Shown here in pieces: positions 26,103 to 34,546 of a stretch of DNA of 64,000 nt. Source of the stretch: a bacterium (GTDB lineage: Bacteria > Planctomycetota > UBA1135 > GCA-002686595); the NCBI GenBank assembly GCA_024226735.1, contig JAAELL010000348.1, forward strand, positions 22,569 to 86,568, written 5' to 3'. Within the stretch, counting starts at the first letter, position 1. Every line of letters starts with the position of its first letter. The position numbers and the translations under genes are program-made. The notes below the pieces were generated by a model that ran no database searches, was not told the origin of the DNA, and saw only the letters and a program-made list of their open reading frames with translations.

Positions 26103-28871
26103 TCACTCCCCCGCCGATGTTCCTGGGCCGATCCATTCCGACGCGAGATCGACGTCGATCTCGATCGCGTCGTCCCCTTCCCAGAGCGGATCGCCGAGCG
26201 TCTCGAACGCTACGTCGTTCAGGGTATCGAGCGCTCCATCCGGAAGCAGGCCCAGACCGCGCGCGAGCTCCTCGACCTCCTCGCGCGGCCACGTGGTGCG
26301 TGCGCCCAGGGCGTCGAGCAGCGCGCTGTGGTCCGCGTCCAGGCCCGTGTAGGAGCGCCGCGGGGCGCTGGGCAGCGGGGTCGCGGGCGCCGGTTCGTCC
26401 CCGACCTCGGCGAACACGTCTCGCAGAAGATCGGAGACCTCGGCCGTCTCGGCCTGCTTGGCCGACAGCACGTCCGGGTCGAGCGCCAGCACGGCCCCCG
26501 CGCTGGCGGAGCGCGGCTCGGAGCCGCTCGAGAGGCCGTGCAAGTCGGCGTGCACGCCGGCGGGGTCGAGCCCGAGCAGGCCGTACGCGCGTTCGAGTAG
26601 GGCCACCTCGTCCGGGGACACCGCGCCGTCCGCGCAGGCGATCTCGAGCAGGAAGCGAGCGATTCGCGCGCGCTGCGCCTCGTCGAGCGGCGCGAGCTTG
26701 CGCGCGAGGCCGGCGAGGCTGGGCGGGTGATCGAGGGTCCAGGCGAAGTGTGCTCCGAGCCGTTCGCGCTCGGCCGGCGACAGCTCGAGCGCGGACTCGA
26801 GGTGAGCGATGATGCCCCACTCTTCGCGATGCGCAGCACCCCCGTCGGCCGCGGCGACCGCGGCGGCGAGGTTCGCCACGGCCGCGGCCGCGCCGTAGCC
26901 GGCCGTCGGCGCCGCTGGAGCCGAGGTGGAGAGCGCGAACGGCTCGAGCTCCCAGCCGGTACGCCAAGTCGGCCCGCCGAAGCGCACGTCGGGCTCGACG
27001 CCCCAGCCGAGGTGGCCGATCAGGCGTGCGTAGCGCGCGCAGTCCGCCTTCGTGGGCCTGCCGGCCTGCTTGCACGGCCACAGCTCGAGCAGGCGGCTCG
27101 CCGCGAGCGAGGGGGTCGGCTCGCCGATCTCGTCGAGCAAGCCGCGCAGCGCCTCGAGCGCGGGGTCGTCGCGAAGCTGGAGCACGACCGGTGGGAGGGT
27201 CGCGAGCGTCGCGAGGTCCGCGGGCCCGGCGTCGCGACTGTGGTGGCGCGACAGAGCACCGAGCTCCGCCGCGCAGTCGTCGGCGAACGCGGTTAGCTCG
27301 AGAGCCGCGTCGGCGTTCGCCTCGAGCGTGTCCGACTCGGCCGTGAACGAGCGCCACGCCAGCCCGGCGTTCGTCGGCTGGTAGTGCACCTGCAGCCGCG
27401 GCGAGCCGGGCCGCGGCACGAGGCCCGCGAGCCCACCCGTGTCGGTCGCCGGGGCGAAGCGGTCCTTGTAGCGCGCCCGAAAGAGCGCTTCGAACTCAGC
27501 TGGGCAGCGGCGCGCCGCCGCGCGCAGCTTGCCCCCGCTCGCGTAGTGCAGCCAGGCGCGCGCGAAACCGTGACTCAGCGGCATGCGTGCCTGGGCGTGC
27601 CGCCCGAGCGCCAACGCGAGGCGCATCGGCGGCTCCGACCGCGGCCGCTCCACGAGTGCGGGGGGAGAATCGACGAGCGCCGCGAACGCATCGGGGAAAC
27701 GCAGAACGAGGTAGTCCGCAAGCTCCTCGAGCTTGGTCGCGAGCCGCCGGTCCGCGCCGTAGACCACCAGCAAGGCTTCGAGCTCGGCGTGGATGGCGGC
27801 GAGCTCGGCGCTCGTCACGGACCCACCCTCGGCATCGATCAGCACGCGCCGCTCCAGGGCCGCGAGGAACAGTCGCGCCCAGGCACCCGGCGCGTCCGGA
27901 GCACGCCGGCCGCCGGCGAGCCACGCGAGGTAGGCCGCGCGGGCGCCCGGCGTCAGCTCGGTGTAGCGCACGAAACGCGCCGTGGGCGGCGGCGCGTCCT
28001 GCGCCTTCGGCTTCGCAGCGACCCGCAGCTCCGGATCGACCAGCGACGGATCGGCGCCTTCGCCGCCGATCGCCGGCAGGTGCGAGCCGACCCACACGCC
28101 ACCGCGCAGCTCGTGACCGTGGACCTCGGCCGGCGCGCCCAAGGGCACCCAGCGCGCCCGCGGCACGGCAGCCGCCGGTGCGGCGCCGCCTTTCACGCGA
28201 ACATCGTCCGTGCTCGTTTTCGGGCTCGCGGCGATACCCAGCTCCCTTCCGACTCTCAACAACCGCCCTCCATCCGCCTCTCGGTCCGCCATGCCCGCCT
28301 GCAGCAGCTCCCGCACCCTGCCGACGGCATTCTTGCGTCCACGCTCGGTCTTGAGCTGCTGGGCGCGTTCCATGCCTGCGCGCAGCGCGTTTTCGTATTT
28401 GGCGGAAGACACCTCTTTGCGATCCTCGAAAAACCGGCGCTCGAGCGCACGGGCCTCGCGCCGTGGTGTCCGCATCGCGCGCCAACGGGCGAACGTCTCG
28501 TCGGCGGCGGCGAGATGCCGCTCGGCCCGGGCGAGCCTGTCCGCCGCGAGCGCTCGACCGACGCGACTGCGCAGCTTCTGTTGGACCTTATAGCGCCGCG
28601 CGCGGTTGCGGTCGATCGCCTCGATCTTGGCGAGGTGCCTTTCGAGGCGTCCTTCGGTGTCCGGTAGGGGCCCATACTCATCGGTGGGAAACGCGAACAG
28701 ACGCCCCAGACCGAGCCGAACCACCTCGATCACGGCGAGCACACCCAGCGCCGCCAGCCAGGGCGCGGGCCGGTCGAGGGCGACCGTCCCGCCGTGCCAC
28801 GCGAAGAGCCCGGCCGCGATCAGGAACGCGAGGACGAGCAGCTGGAGCTTCTTGAGGAGCGAGTCAAACAT
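26103..28871 (-). CDS. TerB-N / TerB / TerB-C domain membrane protein
   Basis: A 922-residue protein. Two hydrophobic segments (about 9-25 and 37-55) anchor it, followed by a charged helical, probably coiled-coil stretch (65-200). A TerB-N domain starts with WVPLG at 241 and includes GGVWVGSHLP, DPELRV, and AYLAWLAGGRR with FLAALERRVL at 314-344. A tellurite-resistance TerB core lies at about 720-767 (EIACADGAVSPDEVALLERA), and a TerB-C region at about 840-915 (ALGARTTWPREEVEELA, ending FETLGDPLWEGDD). TerB cores bind metal ions. TerB-N/TerB-C proteins have been linked by comparative genomics to helicase and ATPase genes in predicted DNA-processing systems. It heads the cassette; the upstream gap is 92 bases. 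Confidence 0.85.
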   Translation of the reverse strand: MFDSLLKKLQLLVLAFLIAAGLFAWHGGTVALDRPAPWLAALGVLAVIEVVRLGLGRLFAFPTDEYGPLPDTEGRLERHLAKIEAIDRNRARRYKVQQKLRSRVGRALAADRLARAERHLAAADETFARWRAMRTPRREARALERRFFEDRKEVSSAKYENALRAGMERAQQLKTERGRKNAVGRVRELLQAGMADREADGGRLLRVGRELGIAASPKTSTDDVRVKGGAAPAAAVPRARWVPLGAPAEVHGHELRGGVWVGSHLPAIGGEGADPSLVDPELRVAAKPKAQDAPPPTARFVRYTELTPGARAAYLAWLAGGRRAPDAPGAWARLFLAALERRVLIDAEGGSVTSAELAAIHAELEALLVVYGADRRLATKLEELADYLVLRFPDAFAALVDSPPALVERPRSEPPMRLALALGRHAQARMPLSHGFARAWLHYASGGKLRAAARRCPAEFEALFRARYKDRFAPATDTGGLAGLVPRPGSPRLQVHYQPTNAGLAWRSFTAESDTLEANADAALELTAFADDCAAELGALSRHHSRDAGPADLATLATLPPVVLQLRDDPALEALRGLLDEIGEPTPSLAASRLLELWPCKQAGRPTKADCARYARLIGHLGWGVEPDVRFGGPTWRTGWELEPFALSTSAPAAPTAGYGAAAAVANLAAAVAAADGGAAHREEWGIIAHLESALELSPAERERLGAHFAWTLDHPPSLAGLARKLAPLDEAQRARIARFLLEIACADGAVSPDEVALLERAYGLLGLDPAGVHADLHGLSSGSEPRSASAGAVLALDPDVLSAKQAETAEVSDLLRDVFAEVGDEPAPATPLPSAPRRSYTGLDADHSALLDALGARTTWPREEVEELARGLGLLPDGALDTLNDVAFETLGDPLWEGDDAIEIDVDLASEWIGPGTSAGE

Positions 28872-28963
28872 CGGAGGCCGCCCGGATCGTATCGACCCGT
28901 GGGCGGCCTCCGGCGAAGCGTAATTGGGGCGGAAACCTCCCGCACGGCGGCGTCAGCCTGCCC

Positions 28964-29545
28964 CTACTTGTCCGCGCCGGCCTCGACCGTCGCCTTGCGC
29001 TTCAGGCGAATCTGCATCTGCTTGTGCTCGCCTTCGTCGCCGAGGCGGAAGAAAGTCGTGGTGTGGACGTCGCCCTCGGCGACGAACTCCGAGCGCATCT
29101 TGACCTTCTCGCCGGTCGGCTCGTAGCTCTCATACGACATCACGATCGCCTTCTTCTCTTCGTTCCAACGGCCCTCCATGTTGGTCATGCGGGGCGTCAT
29201 GCTGTCGATCCAGGTGCCGATGTACTTCTTGCCTTCGGGGTCGTAGCCGAGGGTCGCGGAGCCGCTGAAGGGCTGGCCCATGAACTCCATCTCGAAGTGC
29301 GAGACGGTCCACATCTGGCCGAGGGCGATGACTTTCTCGGTGCAGGGGCTGGTCTGCGCCTCGTCGGAGCCGGGCATCCACATCGAGAGCTCGCCCTCCC
29401 ACATGCCAGCGCCCTTGACGATGCGCTGGTGGTGGTCGGTCGCTTGGGCGGCACCTTGGAAGGGAAGGACGGGGGACAGGGCTGCAATCGCGACACCGCC
29501 GACAAGGACAGTGGCGATACCAGTGGCGAAGCGTGAGGTGAACAT
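28964..29545 (-). CDS. Secreted DUF1579 family protein
   Basis: A 193-residue protein with a signal peptide (about 1-33, MFTSRFATGIATVLVGG then an Ala-rich end). The mature part has the DUF1579 pattern: GMWEGELSMWM, FEMEFMGQPFSG, LGYDPEGKKYIGTWID, and METWNEE-like GRWNEEKK. Members are beta-rich secreted proteins of unknown function. The ATG at 29545 is preferred over the ATG 54 bases upstream because the signal peptide begins there and AAAGG lies nearby. It stands alone on the minus strand between the hydrolase and TerB genes. Confidence 0.82.
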   Translation of the reverse strand: MFTSRFATGIATVLVGGVAIAALSPVLPFQGAAQATDHHQRIVKGAGMWEGELSMWMPGSDEAQTSPCTEKVIALGQMWTVSHFEMEFMGQPFSGSATLGYDPEGKKYIGTWIDSMTPRMTNMEGRWNEEKKAIVMSYESYEPTGEKVKMRSEFVAEGDVHTTTFFRLGDEGEHKQMQIRLKRKATVEAGADK

Positions 29546-29663
29546 GGTTCTGCCTTTGAGTGTGTGGCTCAGGATTACGTGGAAGGCGGTCTGCATCATC
29601 TGCGAGGCGGCCGCGCATCATTGTCCAAATGGCCCAACAAGCAAGGGCCTGGTGTAGAGCTTT

Positions 29664-30527
29664 TTAAACCCTCCTCGCCCCAGGGGGCCCCAGGTGCCCC
29701 CGCAGGTGTTGCAGCGTGCCCCCGATCGCCCGCTCGAGGTCGGGCGTGGTGCCGGCGAGCGGGTGGCCCGCACCGAAGGTGTGGCCTGCGCCCTCGAGCC
29801 GCAGGAGCTCGGAAGCGTTCAGCGCCGCATGGATGCGCTCGGCAGCGCCGAACTCGACCGTCGGGTCGTCCGTGCCGTGCACGACGAGGGTCGGCGCCGC
29901 GAGGCGACCGCACGCGGCGAGAATGTCGAGCCGGTCGCGGTTCTGCTCGAGGTCCTCGAGGATGTCGAGGTCGACGCGGTGGTCTTGGCCCGTGCGGCCG
30001 TTGTGGATCCACAGGTGACCGGACTCGCGCCAGGCGCGTTTCGCCTCGGCGTCGATGCGGTCGGGCGTGTCGATCGCGGCCCACGTCACGACCGCTTCGT
30101 AGCCGCCGTCCTCGGCCGCGTGCAGTAGGACCATTCCGCCGCCGCGGCTGTGGCCGAAGATCGCTCCGCGCTCCGGATCGACGCCGGGCGCCGCCCCCGA
30201 GCGCAACCAGGCGCGGACGCGCGCGATGTCCTCGATCTCGCGCGTGTGCGTGTTCTTGGCGAAGCCCTCCTCGTCGGTGAAGTTCTCGAGGTCCTCCCCG
30301 ACTCCGCAACCCGACACGTTCAACGAGACGCACGCGTAACCGGCGGAGGCGATGCGCCGCGACAGCTCGGGGAAGAAACCCCAGTGCATGAAGCCCTTGA
30401 AGCCATGGACGACGATCACGTGCGGCGCGCCAGCGCCGACGGCGTCGGCCGACGTCTCCACGCGCACGCGAATCACGCGCGCGGGCTGGTCCGGGTAGTC
30501 GAGAACGTGGAGGCGGGATTCGGTCAT
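29664..30527 (-). CDS. Alpha/beta hydrolase (dienelactone hydrolase-like)
   Basis: A 287-residue cytoplasmic serine hydrolase. The oxyanion-hole HGFKGFMHWG motif is near residue 41, the nucleophile elbow is GHSRGG at about 125, the acid is in HGTDDPTV, and the catalytic His in GAGHTFG. The substrate is unknown. It follows the DUF72 gene by 24 bases on the same strand and is the last gene of a leftward run starting at 36010. No signal peptide is visible. Confidence 0.85.
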   Translation of the reverse strand: MTESRLHVLDYPDQPARVIRVRVETSADAVGAGAPHVIVVHGFKGFMHWGFFPELSRRIASAGYACVSLNVSGCGVGEDLENFTDEEGFAKNTHTREIEDIARVRAWLRSGAAPGVDPERGAIFGHSRGGGMVLLHAAEDGGYEAVVTWAAIDTPDRIDAEAKRAWRESGHLWIHNGRTGQDHRVDLDILEDLEQNRDRLDILAACGRLAAPTLVVHGTDDPTVEFGAAERIHAALNASELLRLEGAGHTFGAGHPLAGTTPDLERAIGGTLQHLRGHLGPPGARRV

Positions 30528-30551
30528 GGGGCGGATGCCAAGAGCACGCGA

Positions 30552-31439
30552 TCAGAAGAGGCCCTGCTGGCCCTCGATGCGAACGACGGGAGCGAGGTGC
30601 GGGAAGGAGTCGACGAGCTGCGGCGGCGCCGGCTGGGGCGCGCGGTTGGCGAAGAGGTACATCAACTCCAGGGCGTTGGCCACGGCCTTCCCCTCGAAGT
30701 GGTTGTTCGTGACGACGTACGTCTCGTCCGTCGCCTCGGCGATGCGCCGCGCCTTGCGCGCGAGCTCGCCCACCTCCGGCTGCGGGTAGAGGTAGTCGTA
30801 GCGGTCGTCACGTCCGGCCGAAGCGCGAAACCACTGCGCCGCGTTGCGGCCGTGCAGCCGCAAGTAGCCGATCGACCCGCCGGCCGGATGCCATGCGGGC
30901 GGATGGTTCCACGCCGCGGGCAGATCGATGTGCGCAACGGTGTAGCCCAGACCGCTCGCCACATCGAGCGCGGGCGGTGCGAACCAGGACTCGTGCCGCA
31001 CCTCGAGCACGAGCGGCAGCCCATCGAACAACGAGCGGATACGCCCTAGCCTGCGCACCTCACCCGGACCGTGCAGGTAGGTGATCGGAAACTGAACGAG
31101 AACGGCGGCGAGCTTGCCGCTCGCGCGCAGGGGCTCGATCCCCGCACGCCACGTCGCGGCGGCGTCTCGCCAAGCCGCGGGGTCGTCGGGTTCGGGCGCG
31201 TGCGTGAACACCGAGAGGAGCTTGCACACGAAGCGAAAGTCCTGGTGCGGGCGGACGAGCCCGGCCCAGCGCTCGGCGTTGCGCGCGTGCGGCTGGGCGT
31301 AGAACGTGCTGTTGATCTCGATGCACTGGACGAACTGCGCGAGGTAGGCGAGCGGGTGGAAGCCGCGCGGCTTCGAGCGCGGGTAGACGCGCCCTTCCCA
31401 GTCCGGATACGACCAGCCCGCGGGGCCGACGCGGATCAA
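30552..31439 (-). CDS. DUF72 (YecE) family protein
   Basis: A 295-residue TIM-barrel-like protein of the widespread DUF72/YecE family. The N-terminus IRVGPAGWSYPDWEGRVYP, the CIEINSTFYAQP block, FVCKLLSVFTH, QFPITY, LEVRHESW and the C-terminal NNHFEGKAVANA are all family landmarks. The biochemical role is not established. Its start overlaps the stop of the acyltransferase-like gene by ATGA, so they are coupled. Confidence 0.9.
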   Translation of the reverse strand: MIRVGPAGWSYPDWEGRVYPRSKPRGFHPLAYLAQFVQCIEINSTFYAQPHARNAERWAGLVRPHQDFRFVCKLLSVFTHAPEPDDPAAWRDAAATWRAGIEPLRASGKLAAVLVQFPITYLHGPGEVRRLGRIRSLFDGLPLVLEVRHESWFAPPALDVASGLGYTVAHIDLPAAWNHPPAWHPAGGSIGYLRLHGRNAAQWFRASAGRDDRYDYLYPQPEVGELARKARRIAEATDETYVVTNNHFEGKAVANALELMYLFANRAPQPAPPQLVDSFPHLAPVVRIEGQQGLF

Positions 31440-32206
31440 GCGCTGACCTCCAGGCCCAGCTCCGCGGCCGCCTCGCGCTCGAGCGCGAGCAGCGTCTCCC
31501 CCACTGCTTCGCGCGTCGCCGCCAGGTCCGCTCCTTTCGCCCCGGGCTCGACCCAGACCGGTTCACCGAACGCAGCGACGACCCGCGCGCGCGGCTTGGG
31601 GATCGTGAAGTGATCCCAGCTCTTCAGGTGCCACGCCGCGTCGGTCGCGAAGCCGACGGGCAGGATCGGATGACCGGTGATGCGCGCGAGGTAGGCGAGT
31701 CCGGGCTCGACCTTGTGCTGCGGGCCACGCGGACCGTCCGGCGTGATGACGATCGTGCGCTCGCCCGCAAGGACGTCGAGCATCTCGCGCATCGCGCGCA
31801 GCCCACGCTTGCTCGACGAGCCACGCACGATCTCGAAGCCGAAGCGCTCGAGGAGGTCGACCGCCAGACCACCGTCGTCCGAGACGGACACCAAGATCGT
31901 CAGCTCGTCCTCCATGAACTGGCTGAACGCGGGGATCATGCGGCCGTGCCAGAAAACGACGATGCAGCCCCCATGTCCGGCCCGCGCGCGATCGCGGCGT
32001 TCGGGGTGCAGCGCCTCGACGCGCCAGGTCTTGACGAGCCCGCGCAGACCGCGCGCCCCCAGGCCACGCACGAGCGGTTCCGCCACCGCTCGCCGCGCCC
32101 GGCGCATCGCACGCAGCCACGACCGGTCGCGGCGCTCGCGGTCGGAACGCGTGTACTCCCGCTCTGTCAGCTCGTTCCGCTCGCTCAACGCATCCTGCTC
32201 CGCCAC
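31436..32206 (-). CDS. DUF374 lysophospholipid acyltransferase-like protein
   Basis: A 256-residue protein of the DUF374 family, related to glycerolipid and lipid A acyltransferases. Landmarks in order are VFWHGRM, LVSVSDDGGLAVDLLERFGFEIVRG read as the VS.S.DG and GSSSKRG blocks, and ITPDGPRGP with a following HKVEPGLAYLA. The family is thought to act at the inner face of the membrane on lipid A precursors or related lipids. GTG is used as start (VAEQDALSERNEL). It overlaps the DUF72 gene at its end and follows the pseudopilin-fusion gene by 36 bases. Confidence 0.85.
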   Translation of the reverse strand: MAEQDALSERNELTEREYTRSDRERRDRSWLRAMRRARRAVAEPLVRGLGARGLRGLVKTWRVEALHPERRDRARAGHGGCIVVFWHGRMIPAFSQFMEDELTILVSVSDDGGLAVDLLERFGFEIVRGSSSKRGLRAMREMLDVLAGERTIVITPDGPRGPQHKVEPGLAYLARITGHPILPVGFATDAAWHLKSWDHFTIPKPRARVVAAFGEPVWVEPGAKGADLAATREAVGETLLALEREAAAELGLEVSA

Positions 32207-32242
32207 GGACGCGCGCGACGCCGCGGCGGGCCACGTGTGGCA

Positions 32243-34543
32243 TCACTGGCTGAGGATATCGTCTCCCGCGCCGTCCTGGTCGACGCCGTCCGGACCGATC
32301 GACCAGAGCTTGAAGGTCGTCTCTGCCGGCGCGTAGCGCAGGTCGCGACCCCAGCCGTCCTTCGGGGGGACGCTGCCACTCGGCAGGAAGCCCTTGGGGT
32401 AGTTGGTCGTCGGCTGGGCGAGGTCGGCGAACTTGCTCGGCAGACCGCCCTGGTCGAGCTGGTACACGGTGATCGCCACGCGGACCTCCGCGAGGCGGCC
32501 GTGGGTGCGCTGGGCGCTGTCGAGCGGCTGCGGAGCATCGGGCGCGACGGGCGCGTCCGAGGCCTCGGCGCGATCGACGACGCGCACCTCGGGACTCAGG
32601 TCGCCGGGACCGGATTCGGATCCCGACATCGACGGTAAGACCCAAGCCGCTCCGCCGACGGCTCCGAGCACGATCGCGAGCGGCGTTTCGGGGCCGAAAG
32701 ACGACTCGGCGTGGTGCAAGACACCGCCTTCGACGCGCCGTTCCCAGCGCGTCGCGGGTTGGAAGAAGGGAGTGAACACCTTCGACTTGGGCAGGCTCGC
32801 GAGGTCGATTGGGAGCTCACCGACCATGTCCTCGGCCATCGATGCGAGCGGGACGAGACCGTCGTACATCTTGCCGAGGAACGAGACCCAATCGGCGAAC
32901 CCGACCTCGCTCGCGCCGGTGGGGAAGCTGCCTTCCGCGAGCAGCGGGTGGCGCTTCGGCTGGCCCTTGATCAAGCGCCGAATCTCGCGCTTGGCGTGGC
33001 TCGGCAGCGTCGTCAGGAAGACGCGGTCCTCCATGACGACAACGGTCGGCTTGAAGAATCCCATCGGGTCGATCGGCAAGCCGATGTCGAGATCAGCCTC
33101 CCCGGTGAACTCGATCGTGAACATGCGCATGTCGCGGTACGTCGTCTCGCGCACCGCGACCTCGTCCCGCGCCTCGGCCGCAAGCAGGGCGAAGAGCCCC
33201 TCGACGCCGCGTGTGAACGTGTTCGAATCGCGCAATCCGACCGAGACCATGAGGGGCGGGGCGGCCAGCAACGACTTGATTGGCGGCAAGCTCCAGGCGA
33301 CCGCCGAACCGAGCGGCTCGACCAGGTCGCGGTCGGGCCGGAAGCCGAATGCGTCCTCGATCCCGTCCATTCGCTCGGCGCCGCCGCCGGCTGCTTCGAT
33401 CGCGCGGATCACCGCCGCTCGATCGAGGTGCGCCACCCAGCCGACAATCGCCTCGGGATGCACGAGGTCGAAGTCGCCCTCGGGCACGGGCGCGCTGGCG
33501 AGCAAGCCGTCGAGCGGTCCGTTCGCGGGCGTCGCGTGAAAGCCCTCGGTGACGAAGCGGCCACCGCGCAGCTGCACGCGCCAGTGGCCGCCACGCGTGA
33601 TCATGGTCAACATCGGGCCGAACAGCCCTTCGGCGATGTCGATGAGGGGACCGATGTCGGGCACGTCGATCGAGCGCATCAGCTGATCGCCGATGAGCGA
33701 GAAGCCCTCGAACACGGTCGTACCGCTCGACGAGCTGAGATGCCGCGCGCCGCGCGCCAGCGCGCCCGAAGCTGCGATGCTCTCGCCGCCGCCGCCAAGC
33801 CGCTCGAGGCACGCGCCGGTCGAGTGGATCCCGGCGAGCAGCACGACGCGCTTGCCGTCGTCGAACAGGCGCAGCTCGGGGAGCGCTTCGGCGCCTGTGT
33901 TGGCGGTCGTGACGCGCACGCCGTGGTCGGCCGCGAGCGTGTGCGTCTCGTGTGCGAGCTCGGCGCCCTGCCCCTCGAGCAGACCGAGCACGAACTGGGT
34001 GTATTCGCGCGCGGCGATGTCGGAGCGGAACTCGAACCCGACCTGCAGCCCGAGGTGGCCGCGCAAGTACCCCGCGACGTCGTCCTCGCCCTCGGGCAGA
34101 ACGCCGCCCTCCATCGCACGCAGGATCGGACCGATCTGGCCGTCCTTGGCCGACAGCGAGAACGACAGGCGCTCGAGCGGCTCGAGGAAAACCGACTTGA
34201 TCGGCGGCAGCTCGCCGCGCTCGACGGCGCCGTCGTAGAGCGCGCTCAGCTCGTCGAGGGGGTCGTAGCTGTCGATCCCCATGACGGCCCCGATTGCAGC
34301 CTGCACGTCGGCATCGGCCAACAGACGCCCGAGGGCGCTCGCTTCGTAGGCCCCGGTCAGGGCTTGGACGTCGGGAATCTCGAAATACAACACGGCGTCC
34401 CCGGGATGCAGGCCCGAGGCGACGGATGCGCCCGCGGGGCTCTGCGGGCCGGGCTGCGCGTTGGATAGGGGCTGCGACGCGGCGAAGGCAGCCGTCGCGG
34501 AAAGGAGTCCCGAGGCAGTGAGGAGAGATACGTGGGGGATCAT
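32243..34543 (-). CDS. Large secreted protein with GspG-like C-terminal domain
   Basis: A 766-residue protein with a signal peptide (about 1-21, FAASQ). The body (about 45-640) resembles DUF3352-type proteins: DAVLYFEIPDVQAL at the start and repeated alpha/beta stretches with RMFTIEF and VFLTTLPS. A hydrophobic segment near 645-665 is followed by a polar linker and then residues about 690-766 that read like the mature C-terminus of the major type II pseudopilin GspG: EVRVAITVYQLDQGGLPS, DGWGRDLRYAP, LWSIGPDGVDQDGAGDDI. Pseudopilin methylation and assembly motifs are absent, so only the globular, calcium-binding part was borrowed. It is three bases from the gene upstream. Confidence 0.75.
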   Translation of the reverse strand: MIPHVSLLTASGLLSATAAFAASQPLSNAQPGPQSPAGASVASGLHPGDAVLYFEIPDVQALTGAYEASALGRLLADADVQAAIGAVMGIDSYDPLDELSALYDGAVERGELPPIKSVFLEPLERLSFSLSAKDGQIGPILRAMEGGVLPEGEDDVAGYLRGHLGLQVGFEFRSDIAAREYTQFVLGLLEGQGAELAHETHTLAADHGVRVTTANTGAEALPELRLFDDGKRVVLLAGIHSTGACLERLGGGGESIAASGALARGARHLSSSSGTTVFEGFSLIGDQLMRSIDVPDIGPLIDIAEGLFGPMLTMITRGGHWRVQLRGGRFVTEGFHATPANGPLDGLLASAPVPEGDFDLVHPEAIVGWVAHLDRAAVIRAIEAAGGGAERMDGIEDAFGFRPDRDLVEPLGSAVAWSLPPIKSLLAAPPLMVSVGLRDSNTFTRGVEGLFALLAAEARDEVAVRETTYRDMRMFTIEFTGEADLDIGLPIDPMGFFKPTVVVMEDRVFLTTLPSHAKREIRRLIKGQPKRHPLLAEGSFPTGASEVGFADWVSFLGKMYDGLVPLASMAEDMVGELPIDLASLPKSKVFTPFFQPATRWERRVEGGVLHHAESSFGPETPLAIVLGAVGGAAWVLPSMSGSESGPGDLSPEVRVVDRAEASDAPVAPDAPQPLDSAQRTHGRLAEVRVAITVYQLDQGGLPSKFADLAQPTTNYPKGFLPSGSVPPKDGWGRDLRYAPAETTFKLWSIGPDGVDQDGAGDDILSQ

Positions 34544-34546
34544 GCG

